From contig NC_089273.1 of the NCBI RefSeq assembly GCF_963678975.1, positions 24,136,356 through 24,200,355 of the forward strand: a stretch of 64,000 nucleotides of DNA. Reading direction: 5' to 3'. This document shows, in pieces, positions 1-11,497 of this stretch. A program made the translations under genes and the position numbers. Under the pieces are notes generated by a model, which made no database searches, was not told the DNA's origin, and saw only the letters and a program-made list of their open reading frames with translations. Numbering within the stretch: the stretch's first letter is position 1; every line of letters begins with the position of its first letter. Source of the stretch: Dysidea avara (taxonomy: Eukaryota; Porifera; Demospongiae; Dictyoceratida; Dysideidae).

Positions 1-255
1 AAGCTGCGTCATTGTGATATTGAGCAACTGCTATGCATGATATGAAAGCAACTTTCGTAGCAATGTTGTGACTTGCCATGCAACACTCGCCCATATGGAA
101 CCAACTGAAAAAGAAATCAAGGGTACGTGCAACCCTCCCAAAGATAAAGACAGTACTAGTGTTGGCAGCTTTGTACAAAGGGTGGAGCAACAGCTACTTT
201 TCCACTGATCTCCAGTTTCATTTTTTCCCCAGTGATTTTCATTGGTAGCTACTAG

Positions 256-1110
256 TTGTTGTGCAATTGCTTTTTAGCTGTTAAGTTAACTACTGCTTAC
301 ACTATGGAGGATAGCATCCCTGGTGATGTTCCTGTTACCACAGAATCCACAGATACAGCTTCTACCATGAAGGGTAGCAAAATAGCTCCTCAATATTTCA
401 TCAAATGCAAGAATAACAACTCCAAGAAATGGGATGGCAAGATTTTAAGCATAGATGAGGAGATCCAGTTATATTATGAAATAGATACAAGCCAAAAGAG
501 TACCTGTCTAGGTCAACTGTAAAAGACTATACATGTAATACTACTATTATCTATGGGGTGATATTTTACTAGTTTCGCATGGCTACCAGGAATTCAAGAG
601 CCTAAAATGCTTTTTTTCTAATAAAAATTCCTACCCTGATTTAGCACATTAAAATTTTATACACAGACATACAACACATTGTTACTAAAAATTGAGTGAT
701 TTGTAGATTTTGAGGTGGATCCTAATGACATAAAAAGGCTAATCTAACAACAAGGAGTTATGCTGCAGCATAAAAGGAAATACGATAAACATCCTTTCAA
801 CTACATTCCAGCAAATTCAGCGGCCAAACAACACTACTACTACTTCAGGAAGTTGCAACAACCAGTACTACGGTCACTACTCCTGTATTCCAGCAGCCAG
901 TTACTATGACCAGTACTCAATAACAGACCCACCTGCAGTTACCACCTCCAGTACTGCATACCAACAGATGGTTACTGCTGGCACTATTTCCATCTTCCAA
1001 CAGGCAGTTACCGTGACCATCACTTCTCAACACCAACAGTTACTGGTACAGAACTGGTACTATTCCTGTCTTCCGGTAGCCAGTGGATGTTACTACTAAT
1101 TATTTCATCC
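256..1110 (+). pseudogene. Decayed coding-like stretch, Thr/Gln-rich
   Basis: An 88-codon open frame (256-522, with an ATG near 304 inside it) is followed after about 300 bp by sequence that reads as Thr/Ser/Val/Gln-rich peptide in shifting frames. Short motifs such as FQQPVT and FQQAVTVT recur at about 865-920 and 990-1030. Stops and frame changes interrupt it. The recurring FQQ-plus-Thr pattern suggests an old low-complexity coding region rather than random sequence, but I do not recognise a family and no clean splice sites were found. It may equally be a transposon remnant. Confidence 0.2.
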
Positions 1111-1439
1111 AGACTCCAAGCCTAAGTGAGCAAATTAGTTCTATACACTGAAGAACTCACTGATAATGTGGAATTTCTGTTGTCAGAATCAGTAGGAGAG
1201 AATAGGACCATGCCAGCAGTACCTTTACCAATTCCTCCTCTTCAAAGATCATTTCTGCAACCCATACACTCAAGGTCAAGGTGTAGAGAAGACTTGAGCA
1301 ACATTCCCTTGTAAACCATAGCACAAACTGTTGAAGTGGTAGAACGCCTGACTAGTGTGTAGGAGGTGGTGGGTTAGAATTCATGTGTTGGCAATTGTTG
1401 TTTTTTTCTGTTCTAAACAGCACCTTTTTGTGCACACCT

Positions 1440-2515
1440 TTTTAAAACTCAACTATTAGCTGACAAATTTTCAACTAGAGTAGGGACCATAGCACATTGA
1501 TAAAAGGTACTGAAACAAGCTGGAGTAGTGCACGATATTAAATCACAATAAAACAATACAAAGTGTTATATCCCTACTGTGCTCAAGACACCGTGCACTA
1601 CACCAGCTTGTTTCAGTACTTTATCTATGTGCTATGGTCCCTACTCTAGTCGAAAATTCCGATTTTTTTTCTGTGTAGTTGTTTGTTAACTTATTTTGTA
1701 AATAATTATCATAACTGGTGAACCCACACATACTGCATCTGAAATGGCGCTGTACACCCCAATTATCATCTGAAAAGTTACTTTTCGTTGTCAGCTATGT
1801 TCAACCTATTACTCAACATTTCGAATCAGGAACTGTTTGAAAAGCACCTCTGCAATCCACGCATACAAAAGGAAAGAAATGGTGCCACACGCTCCAGTTA
1901 TATCAGTTATAGCCTGAAATGTGAAGCATCCATTATGCTTCGTTGTCGACTACGTTCAACCCGTTACACAGCAGCACGAATCAAGAACTGTTGGAAAAGT
2001 ACTTCTGCAAATAAAATAGCCACTATGAAAAATACGGATGATTTCCATTATGAAGGGAAATCATCACTAACTACCACCAAATCAACACTTTTGCTGTCAA
2101 CAAAGATGAATGGTACACAAAGAAGGACACTGGTAAGTCCATGAAGAATACATTGTACATACTGCAGTATGCCAAAAGGCACCTGTTGGGCCAAAGCGAC
2201 GTCGAACAGTGAAAATTCCAGTCCATAGTCTTAGCCATTATCGAGTTACGCTTGTCTGAAGGCATCAGTCAGTTACTCAGTCAGTAATCACAGAAAATTC
2301 CATTAAAATTAATATTAAAAAATAAATAAATAAATTCCGTAGCAACTTGTTGAAAGCATTATGTGTTGATCTGAAAGCTTGTTTGGGCTTAGTTTTACCT
2401 AACCAATACCACCTCATCGTCATATGGCTGGATTTTGGGTGATGTTACTTCGTGAGCCACACCTACTCCTTTGTGGTCCCTACTATACAGCACTATCGTA
2501 CTGTATGATAGTATC
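1440..2515 (+). repeat. Dispersed repeat A, copy 1
   Basis: This stretch of about 1.05 kb is clearly homologous, in inverted orientation, to 37815-39790. Shared landmarks in order are the hairpin element at 1468-1658, a block around 1900-2150 (translating to ...STRYTAARIKNC...), the segment near 2160-2290 with GCCAAAAGGCACCT, the ACTGACTGAGTAACTGACT block, the CAACAAGTTGCTAC block near 2340, and ACCACAAAGGAGTAGGTGTG near 2460-2480. No intact transposase or reverse transcriptase is present, so it is probably a non-autonomous element. The open frames inside it are remnants or chance. Confidence 0.7.
1468..1658. mobile_element. Foldback/MITE within repeat A (copy 1)
   Basis: Inverted repeat. 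The left arm begins TTTTCAACTAGAGTAGGGAC and the right arm ends with its complement (GTCCCTACTCTAGTCGAAAA). Both arms carry GTACTGAAACAAGCTGG and GTAGTGCACG-like blocks around a short AT-rich centre. A second copy lies at 39520-39773. Confidence 0.75.
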
Positions 2516-3021
2516 TTCACATGAAAAGCGTGTATCAATACAGGATTTTAGCAAAATCAATGCCCATCATCTGGCAATTGGAGTGTTGTGTAGTAAATCA
2601 ATATGTCCTTTTGTTTTTATAAGGCGATGAAGGCACTGGTGAAGGGAAGGATCATTGAAAAGTTGCGCTACATTCCTGTTAAGAACCAAAGACAAAACAG
2701 TGGTGATTTGTGCACCTCCCTTAACCCAATCTGATCAAAATCAACCTGGGTTTAATCCCAGCCTAGGTCATAGCTTTTTTTCTAGGTTTTGGGACCACCT
2801 TTTTATTTTATCTGTTCCATGTTTCTTTCTTTTTTTTCTTTAATTTTTTTTATTTTTATCCACAAACTTTTATGCTCACAGTTTTTCAGCACTGGTGACA
2901 AACAACTTTGGTGTTTTGCATTATTAATTTTAGTATACTTGCAGGATGGCATAACCCATTTTTAAAAAGTAACCACCATGAATACTCAACTACATAGCTA
3001 CAAGGTGTTTAATGCTTGGTC

Positions 3022-3869
3022 GGGGGTTATTCAGTGGACTGGACTACTGGACTGGAACACTGGACTGGACTACTGGACTGACATATTTTTGGTTTTTGCA
3101 CATTCTATATGGTTGGATTTACGGAGTCTTGCTAGTAAGCACCCTTAGGGCACCTGCAGCCCACTTCTAAATGCTGAAGATGAACAGTGGAATACGTGAA
3201 AACTGTCTCTTAATATTTTCGCTGCTGTTTATTATGCCACTATACAACACTTATTCCTTACCCTGGTGTGTAGTAATTGAATGTGACAGCAATAGTTAAC
3301 CAGCAATCAACTAGCCAGTAGACAATATCTTTCAAGATATCCTTAGAGCAAGCTTGAGGAGCAAGCTAGTCTCGCCAGTATGGCCAGACCTCTAGACTTG
3401 TCTCTAGTTCAGTGCAGGGGCTTACCAATTAGAGATTTTTCAGTATGGGCACTTATAATCGTTAACTGATAAGCCCCTGCACTGAGACAGAAGTCTGGCA
3501 GCGAGACTAGCTTGCTCGCTCCTCAAGCTTGCTCTAAGGATGTAACTCAAAGGATACCGTCTACTGGCTAGTTGATTGCTGATTAACTATTGCTGTCACA
3601 ATCAATTCCCTGCACTGCTTGCAGCATTACTATACACCAGGGTAAGAAATAAGTGTTGTATAGTGGCATAATGAACAGTAGCGAAATTATCAAGATAAGA
3701 GACAGTTTTCGCATATTCCATTGTTCGTCTTCAGCATTTAGAAGTGGGCTGCAGGTGCCCTAAGGGTACTTACTGGAAAGACTCCATAAATCCAACCATA
3801 GAATGTGCAAAAATCAAAAATATGTCAGTCCAGTAGTCCAGTAGTCCAGTCCACTGAATAGTAACCCCC
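3022..3869. mobile_element. 848-bp long-TIR element (MULE-like, non-autonomous)
   Basis: Two arms of about 400 bp are near-perfect reverse complements. The ends are GGGGGTTATTCAGTGGACTG at the left and its complement at the right, followed inward by tandem GGACTACTGGACT blocks, GGGCACCTGCAGCCCACTTC and the AGCAAGCTTGAGGAGCAAGC tip. The element is flanked by an exact 10-bp direct repeat ATGCTTGGTC (3012-3021 and 3870-3879), a target-site duplication. Long TIRs with a 9-10-bp duplication are typical of Mutator-like elements; that assignment is inferred, as no transposase is present. Confidence 0.8.
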
Positions 3870-4483
3870 ATGCTTGGTCTCTGTTTCTGGCATTAAAACA
3901 TTTAATGTGAATACAGTCCTGCACGTAGGGCAGGTATCAATGCTAGTATCTACTAAAATAAAGTTTTGTTATAATACAACATGACAATTGAGAAATTGAC
4001 ATAGTAAAGCTATTTCCTTAGTAATACCAAGAATAGTTCGTATCTTTGAGGGAATTATAGATGTTCCTCTATACTGCGTAATCCTCCAAAAAACATGTTT
4101 GCCATTTCTTCGCTTCATCCAGGACAATGATCCCAAACATAGTCCTGGGCAGCTCAGTAGTTCTACAGTAATTCTCACACATCATGCTGGCCAATTTTAT
4201 CATGGTGGGTGATTACAAGTTTGCTTTACACATATTTGCCATCAAATTTAGACATTTTGAGTCATGCCTGTCTTAAGGATAAATTCTTTAATAATCTCCT
4301 ATAAAGACCTCTTGCAGGAATGTTAAGTAGAGAAATACACTGTATTGGTAGAACCAACAATGATGAGTGATTTTTAAGTATCGTGAAATATTCAGTGTTG
4401 TAAATAGTGGGTTTAATATTGATTGTAATACTAAGTAGGCAGTATCGCTCATTCCTAACACACATACACACACACACACTTAC

Positions 4484-4607
4484 GGAGTAACACCAGAACA
4501 CACTCCCAATGGAACACGGTAAGTATATGTGTCCATGTCCTGACTAACTCCTCCCAACGTCTCTCCCAACTGAAGTGTTGTGATAGAACAAGCATGCTCT
4601 ACAACCT
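4484..4607 (-). CDS. ALDH6A1: ALDH6A1 coding exon 6 (last one in window)
   Basis: 124 bp encoding QVVEHACSITTLQLGETLG... through YRVPLGVCSGVTP, matching the family just before the nucleotide-binding core. Acceptor CACACAG, donor GTAAGTGTG. The exon ends in phase 2. Confidence 0.92.
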
Positions 4608-4956
4608 CTGTGTGTACAAGAGGGACTATACAAGTATGTACTTTTATTTTTCTAGTAACACACTATCATCCTCTACATTTTATTGCTACTAAAACTAATC
4701 CCACAATAATAAGCTATGCTGTAACTTGAAATTTTATAATGAAATTATTGTTGTAGGTGCATATGTCGAAAATGCAAAATCAATCATGATACTACATATA
4801 AACACTCACGTAGTCCACGGGTGACATCTCCTACAGCATCTGCCAATATTTTTCCTTGTTCCCTTGTGATTGACTGAGCTAGCTCATCCTATAAAACACA
4901 CACATCATATCTGCATTGCAGGGCTACATTTCTACATGTAGGTTTTCTATTCCACA

Positions 4957-5006
<50 letters not shown>

Positions 5007-7434
5007 CATACACCAATGCACCATGTTATCTCTTATCAGATGCTGCAGGTTAAACATCACTCGTTGCCTGCTCATCACTGACGTGTTACTCCAAGCAGGG
5101 AAGGCATCCTCAGCCGCCTTCACAGCACTATTCATCTCTTCCCGCGTACTGCATGGAACCCTACTGATCACTTCATTGGTAGCCTGCATAGTGGGGGAAT
5201 ACTCATATGTACATACATACACACAGTACTGTACATTAAATTGCCACTAACACATATATTGTACTGTATGTATATGTAATAGTTGTAACACGGGCATACA
5301 TATCAGGCAAAGCCTGAATTCCCCGTGTTACAGCTAATATGTAACACTTACTAGGCTGATAGCCTTATCAATCACCCAAGCCAATACGAGTGCAGCCACT
5401 GGATGTATTATATATGCATACCTAAAATTTTCAATTATGGGTCAGCAGCTAGTACGTTCTAGTTAGGTTTAGTTATGATAAACATACATATCCTAGAGAT
5501 ATCACAGAGAATTTCCGTTACGTGAGTTTAATGTTTTAATGAGTGCTATTGAATCGTTTATGGAAAAACTACATAGTTCACTAAAGGCCTAGACAGGTAA
5601 GCTTGCTTGTAGAGTGGTTACTTCGTACAGAGTGGTAGCTTCGTGATGGGGGTGTGTCCGTATTCAAAAACATACGGAAACGGTTGATGAATAAGCTATA
5701 GCACTAGTTTTCACCTTAGCCCAATGTTTTTTAACTCGTACGATGGCAAGGATAACAAAACGATCTCCGTCTGAGTGGTTTTCATAGCAAAATCCAAGTC
5801 ATGCATCCTAATCACGTGAGTGTTGATCGATCCCCACAATCGATTTCAACATCAAGTCTATATAATCACTTGTAGCCCGGTCTACATTTTGTATGAAGCC
5901 CATCTAGCTGGGCTACATACGTAATGTAGCCCGGGTGGCACCTTTGATCTGAGGTGTGAAAGTGTTACATATGTATATATGTATACCTGTTTGTACTACT
6001 GTAGTGAAAGATAATCATAGTGTAATGTAAAAGAATAGGGAATTTGTGAGCCCAGTGTCTATTAATTAAGACCAGGGTGTATATCCACCTAGTATTTAAT
6101 GGGAGCAGTACTTATTAAAATATGTAGTGTATACAGTACATACTGTATGGCAAGTATTTCAGGTAAGAAATGTTTTTATGCAGCTTGGATTCAACTTTGG
6201 AATCTACATTCATAACAGTCAACCACGAGGTGAGTCTGCCAAGCACAAGGAAAAACAGTGATACTGTCAAATTTGTGTCAGTAGTGTGTGGTGCAGTCAA
6301 GTAAGCTGGCACACCATACCTTGAGCATAAAAAAGTTCACGCATCCGTAGCTCTGTGATCCATTATCAAATTGGAATCATTTTTATAGTACAAACGCCCT
6401 CCACCTTAGCACTGCACATACCAAATTTGAACTAGGTTGCCCATGCAATTGTAAAAATATGAAGTTTCACAGTTCAGCTAAATTTCTTCTTTTTTTCTTT
6501 CTTCATTTAGGGGGCTCTGGGGGCTTAAAATATTCTTTTCACCCATTTTACAAAAACCATTACAAACTGCAAACGCGTATCTCAGTTTTCTAGAACTTTA
6601 ACAATGTAGAGGCAAAACCACATACCAAGTTTGGTGCAAATGAGAGGAATAGTCATAGAGCTACAGTGCATTACAAAAAGGCCAACTTTTTGGCATACCA
6701 ACATGCCTACAGGGTAAACCACTAACTTAAAAATTAGCAAGCATATATCAAGGCTCAAACCTTTTGAGGTTTAAAAGAAGTCACAGTGACAATTATAGAG
6801 CTATTGTACAAGTAAAAATCAACCTAGTGTACAAGTTGATGTTGTGATACTTCTAAAAACCAGGTGCCATGTAGCTAGCTAACTCATCTGGAATTAACCA
6901 ATAGGTTTTTTGGTGGTGCAATAATACATAAGTAATTTTTTTTGCAATTCTCGGATTTCATAATTCATGAAGTTTTCGTAATTCTTCAATTATGTTGCCA
7001 TGCACTACTAAGGAAGTGTTTGTTAAACAAACCACTTTTAACAACATACTAGACACAGAAGTATCTTCTAAACTGTTTTATTGTGTTTTTCCCACAAATT
7101 CTCTTGACAAAGCCTCAGAACTTCTCTTCATTTTTGTTTGCGTACATAGGGGATACACCCCCTTCCCAAATCAGAGGGATAGGTTTGTTCTGGTAGTCTA
7201 CAAGGCTAGCACTGCTGTTTCTCCATTTGTAAAACCCAAAGGGAAAGTAATTCACAAAGTCTGAGGAAAGTCACCACACCCATGTTTCAGACCGCCAAAA
7301 AGAAACCACCTCAGAGCAAAGTTTACCTGTGCGGATGTTTAGTATAGCCTTCATTTTGCCTTTATTTCTTACATAAAGCTGTTTTTACCATTTAACGATG
7401 TTGCTCACGTGGGTGCGTACAGACAAACATATAG

Positions 7435-7492
<58 letters not shown>

Positions 7493-10400
7493 TTACAAAA
7501 AAAAAGTGGACGCACGCCTGGTTTAAAAACTGCAGGGTCAAAATATTCTAATAGAACAGTAACCAAAAGTTTAAAAAGTGCACAGAAAATGTAAAAAAAA
7601 GTATAATCTTTTCCAGGGCTTAATCCAGGGACCTCCACACCTAACTGCCAAACCCTTTCCACTGAACCATTGTGGTCACCTGATCAAATCACTGCCTTAT
7701 ATTTCTTGTTCATTTGTGACAGTTTATAACTTAATAGATCAATCAATGGAAAGTCTATATTCTTCTAGAACTTTCTATGTGTGTTACATTAGAGGAAAAA
7801 AAGTACCTCCTTTTGGCCACACAGTCTGGCAACTAATTAGTTCAAGGACATCAAATGAAACCAAACACCAGACCAACACAGGAAGTCACAATATATGAGG
7901 AGTATGAATTTGGCCAATACATCAAGATGAATCACACTGGAATAAACACACAGTACTGCACTAGCTGAATGAATGGGAAGCTAGCACACATGCTTGTTTG
8001 CCAGTAAAATTAAGTTAACCAATACTATTATGGTGCTGCACCACTATATCACTAAAATAATGATGTGAAGCAGTACAATGGCTGGAATGATTGGCATAGA
8101 TGCACACCTCTCGCTACCAATGAATAAACTAGTTAGCAATGAATAAACTAGTTAGCAACGAATTAACCAAACATCAAGGCAGTAAAATCGTTCCTTGCAG
8201 CAGCCAATGTTAGCCTTGCCTTCTTGTTCCTTCTGTGTTACAAAAGGGCACCTTTGATTTGTCATGCCCCATAGTACAAATTAGTTAGAATACACCCTTT
8301 CAGTTTGTATCTGATTTGTAAAAAATCTGATTTGTAAACAACTCCACCCTCAGGCCTATGGCCCTTGGGTATATTGTTTACAAATCAGATACAAACCTCA
8401 TGGGTGTGTTACAACTACTACTTGTCTACACTCTAGATCTTCTACCAACTCAACTGTTTTAATTCATAGCTTTCGGCTGAAAATCTATAAACTATTTAGC
8501 CTGGCTTTAATTTTGACAAATACAGTACTAGCCTCCTGTGGTCATAAAGATTTTTTTTAAAAAGAGACTACTTCAGTATAAAAATACTGCTTTTCGGCAG
8601 TGCCCTCAATACATACATACATACATACATACATACATACATACGTACGTACAATAATTAAATAGACTACATCTACCTACACATATACAATTAGTACAAT
8701 GACTGATACAGGGTTTTGAATTGCTGAAGTTTCCTTGTTGCAAATAAGAGGATTTTAAATATTTTATACAATAAAGCATTTAACACCAGCTGCATAAAAC
8801 AATTATTACAATGCATGTCCATGAAAAGCAATTTAATAACTTCATAAAAGTATCACTAAGCAGTCGTCAGATTCATCTATAGCCCTGCATAACAATATTC
8901 TTACATACACATGCTAGTACTGCATATACAACTACAGTCCCATTTCTTACCGGGTTGTGCAGATCAATCCAGGTGTCTGTCTTGGACTCCACAAACTTTC
9001 CATTGATAAACATCTTGGTAGTGTCCGGCTAGTAACAGTATGAATCAACACCAAATTGTTTCAGTCATAAGCAATGGTACTTGTATATACAGTGGGCTGT
9101 TCTACTTCTCAACGGAACAATGATTTATAATGCATTATTGTTACTGGGTACTTGACAATTTGTATAGGTAATCCAGGGCTCTGCCCAGAAATTCCTGAGT
9201 GGTGGCCTAAAGTTAACATGAACTGATATGCTGTGTGTTATATTAGGGTATATTGCACATGTATTAGTGATATATGTAAGAATTGTACTGGTCGGATTTA
9301 AGAGGGTACTGGTCGGTTTTTAGAGGTACTGGTCACTTTGAACCACTGCCGACCAATGTGGGCAGAACCCTGGTAATCACACACATTTGAGTACAATTAG
9401 GGAATAATTGTATGAGTAACAGTCAAAATTACACGAGGCGAAGCCGAGTGCAATTTTGGCTGTTACGAGTACAATTATTCCATAATTGCACTCAAATGCG
9501 TGTGATTGCCTACTAATCACATAGTGACCACCCTTCATGGTTTGTAGTACACATCTATCCAGTTCTATGTGGCCATTAACTTCCACCAGGTGAATGCATC
9601 ATCCTTCTTTGTATCACATTATTTGTTGTTGCACTTAAAAGGCTTCACATGTCAGTAATTCTGGTTGGCTACTCAAAATGTCTACATATGTTGTACTTAA
9701 AAGGCTTCTATTTTGATCAGCTATTTATATCACTTTCTTGTTGCACTTAAAAGGCTTCTGTTATTTTGCTATTTCATTGGCTATTTTACAGTGCAATTAC
9801 AGAAACTAGGCCATGCGATTTGAGATTAATTGCACTCCTACTATTGGGACTAATGTATGGCAAACTAAATCACTATGTGATTAATGAGGTAAATCTTAAC
9901 AACGTAGATGTGATATGATATGATAGTTGTGATATGGAAGAACTGAAATATATGAGTAGCCGACTGCACTAGCTGTTACATAACAAGTCCAGTACGTTGG
10001 TGAACAACCCAGCTACACTGTTACAGGCTACCATGAATCTGGAAATGATTTGTAAGAGCAACCCTTTTATAATGGGGTGATTTGTACTAATAATCTGTTT
10101 GTCACAGATTTCTGCTCATCATGAGAACTACCAGTCCATCAGAACAAAACAAATACAACTTAATTGTATGATGATTGAGACTATTTAAATAAATTATTAT
10201 GTGTGACCATGACAATTACTCTAAGCCATACATCGGTAATTAGTGCATACATAAGGGTACATGAGAGGAGATGGATTCCATTAAAAAATATTATTTCTTT
10301 ACATAACTTGGCCATGTACAGTGTAGTCTGCTTATTTTTGGGAACAAATTATTAACAGTTGGTATTTGGAATTGTTAATATGGCTACAAGCTCTAGGATT

Positions 10401-11048
10401 GGTCATGTGTCACTTATAGTTTCAAAGAATGGAGCTACAGTACCTAGATCCCATTGGTATATATTATGCTGGTTACGTATATGCGACTGGGTCTGGGAAA
10501 ACCAGTCTTGTTGCCCATGACAACAGATTTGATTTATTTGGCTGGCTGTGGATTGTGGAGCGTGTGTGCCTGGTTTTCTGAAATTGTTTTCGTAAAAGTG
10601 TCTGTGTGTTAAGTGGTTTGTTTAACAAGCGTGGCATAGCAACGTAAATGTATTACGAAAGTTTAATGAATTATGAAATCTGAAATTACAATAAATTAAT
10701 TAATTGATGCTTTAATGCAAAACCAAAACATTAGATAGAAATAATAACATAATTAGATTACAGGGACACATATATTATCTATGATCACATATAGCCTAGC
10801 CTTTAGTACTGAAATGTGTGTACAAATACATAATCAACTTACCAATGATGAAGTGAAACATCTTGCGTACTGGCGGCAGAAACATGACAACTTCTAAATG
10901 TATATTTTAAAAAAAAGATTAAGTCTTTTGCTATTAAACATCAACTTCGACATCAACAAACAACAGCACCAGCAAATTTAATGGTGATTATTAAATATAC
11001 CTACAAACATCTCACCTGAACGGATCTAGAAGATTTCCAACCCAACAT
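4484..11048 (-). CDS. ALDH6A1: Methylmalonate-semialdehyde dehydrogenase, 5' part (six exons)
   Basis: Mitochondrial CoA-acylating aldehyde dehydrogenase of valine, thymine and uracil catabolism; it converts methylmalonate and malonate semialdehydes to propionyl- and acetyl-CoA. Coding exons in order are 11016-11048, 10843-10893, 8951-9028, 5022-5183, 4810-4888 and 4484-4607, giving 175 codons plus two bases. Each junction keeps frame; all introns end AG and begin GT, although the 5022 donor (GTGCAT) is weak. The protein starts with an Arg/Ser/Cys-rich presequence lacking acids (MLGWKSSRSVQ then KLSCFCRQYARCFTSSL), then MFINGKFVESKTDTW, LHNPATNEVISRVP, ITREQGKILADAVGDV and VVEHACSITTL, all diagnostic of the family. 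Full length is about 535 residues, so catalytic Cys and most of the NAD fold are outside. The next exon (F-N-F-P-A) was not found in 1-4483, implying a final intron of at least 4.4 kb. Confidence 0.93.
4810..4888 (-). CDS. ALDH6A1: ALDH6A1 coding exon 5
   Basis: 79 bp encoding DELAQSITREQGKILADAVG then DVTRGL, with one base carried over. Acceptor TTTATAG, donor GTGAGT. Confidence 0.92.
4957..5002. repeat. (CA)n microsatellite
   Basis: About 23 uninterrupted CA units in the intron just after ALDH6A1 exon 4. Open frames over it are artefacts. Confidence 0.95.
5022..5183 (-). CDS. ALDH6A1: ALDH6A1 coding exon 4
   Basis: 162 bp encoding 54 residues beginning ATNEVISRVPCSTREEM and including AFPAWSNTSVMSRQR. 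The acceptor is CTATGCAG. The 3' boundary is set by alignment to the family (LIRDNM followed directly by DELAQSIT), which forces a weak GTGCAT donor next to a long CA/TG microsatellite in the intron. Confidence 0.88.
5283..5334. repeat. Hairpin in ALDH6A1 intron
   Basis: TGTAACACGGG is mirrored by CCCCGTGTTACA, with an inner CAGGCAAAGCCTG loop. It resembles the short palindromes seen elsewhere in the window. Confidence 0.6.
5335..7430. other. Intron interior, no gene recognised
   Basis: This stretch of ALDH6A1 intron 3 holds no convincing exon. It contains a GTAGCCCGG-type repeat at 5875-5940 and a block at about 6470-6700 similar in wording to the tails of the composite units at 50-58 kb (phrases like CGTATCTCAGTTTTCTAGAA and ACCAAGTTTGGTGCAAATGA). 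A segment at about 6905-7035 matches 10606-10700 in inverted orientation. Confidence 0.5.
7437..7491. repeat. (AC)n microsatellite
   Basis: About 27 AC units in the ALDH6A1 intron. Confidence 0.95.
8290..8395. repeat. Small inverted repeat
   Basis: GTTTGTATCTGATTTGTAAA at the left is mirrored by TTTACAAATCAGATACAAAC at the right, around a GGCCTATGGCC centre; intronic. Confidence 0.6.
8609..8652. repeat. (ATAC)n microsatellite
   Basis: About ten tandem ATAC units, ending in ACGTACGTAC. Confidence 0.95.
8951..9028 (-). CDS. ALDH6A1: ALDH6A1 coding exon 3
   Basis: 78 bp encoding 26 residues that include TKMFINGKFVESKTDTW and end LHNP, the start of the mature dehydrogenase. Acceptor ...ACTAG, donor GTAAGA. 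Confidence 0.93.
9370..9545. repeat. Palindrome with GGCGAAGCC tip
   Basis: An outer pair (ATTAGGGAATAATTGTA against TACAATTATTCCATAATTG) and an inner pair (GTAACAGTCAAAATTACAC against GTGCAATTTTGGCTGTTAC) close on a GAGGCGAAGCCGAG tip. It lies in ALDH6A1 intron 2. Confidence 0.75.
9632..9765 (+). repeat. Three spaced copies of a CACTTAAAAGGCTTC motif
   Basis: GTTGCACTTAAAAGGCTTC-like 19-mers occur near 9632, 9692 and 9742, about 50-60 bp apart, in ALDH6A1 intron 2. Function unknown. Confidence 0.6.
10843..10893 (-). CDS. ALDH6A1: ALDH6A1 coding exon 2 (rest of presequence)
   Basis: 51 bp, phase 0 on both sides. Acceptor CATTTAG and donor GTAAGTTG. It encodes KLSCFCRQYARCFTSSL, basic with no acidic residues. 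Only this frame links exon 1 to the conserved exon 3 without a stop. Confidence 0.8.
11016..11048 (-). CDS. ALDH6A1: ALDH6A1 coding exon 1 (start codon, presequence)
   Basis: ATG at 11048-11046 followed by ten codons (MLGWKSSRSVQ) and a CAG|GTGAG donor. The start was chosen because it is the first ATG in the frame that joins exon 2 in phase 0 and because the resulting N-terminus is basic and Ser-rich, as expected for mitochondrial import. Upstream sequence 11050-11130 is locally GC-rich with an inverted CCAAT box (ATTGGCTTAC on the minus strand), consistent with 5' UTR or promoter. Confidence 0.75.
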
Positions 11049-11306
11049 CCGGTCCAGTAAGCCAATCCGGCCTTCGAGCAGCAGTTAATTCTTTTGAAGG
11101 CGCCCGGCCACTGAGTCCCACTCAGAAAGGTGCCTGTAAATTTATTAGTAAGCGCTCTCTTAAAGCAGACCTCTCAACTCTCACGATTTAGTCACGATTT
11201 CAGTTCTGATATCACGACCGTTTGCTGATCTTACGGTTTCTAACGATTTTCAATAAAATTTCCTAAGGCACGCTTAACTCGACGCTAAATCTCCTGATTT
11301 AAGCCT

Positions 11307-11379
11307 AGTCTTGTCCCTAGCCACCCACGCGCTTGACCTTCGCGTGATCGAGCGTGTGGGCGGCTGGGGACGAGACTAA
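11307..11379. repeat. GC-rich 72-bp hairpin
   Basis: AGTCTTGTCCCTAGCCACCC is mirrored by GGGCGGCTGGGGACGAGACT around a GCGCTTGACC/TGATCGAGCG inner stem. It is unusually GC-rich for this window and lies about 260 bp upstream of the ALDH6A1 start. Confidence 0.7.
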
Positions 11380-11497
11380 TTAAGCCCCAAACGTCTTGTA
11401 GCAGGTATCACGTGGTCAGTGAATAGAATAGGTCAGATACCTTACCAACCGCAGTTAACTTAAGGCGTTGGTGTGTTCAATCTGATGTTTAGTGTAC

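Noticed and set aside
3969-4178. 69-codon minus-strand frame considered as the next ALDH6A1 exon or a transposase
   Set aside because: No FNFPA motif and no DDE or helix-turn-helix pattern.
4947-5250. Plus-strand and CA-repeat-derived open frames across ALDH6A1 exon 4
   Set aside because: Shadow of the minus-strand exon and of the CA tract.
7405-7662. Open frames through the (AC)n tract
   Set aside because: Low-complexity microsatellite translation.
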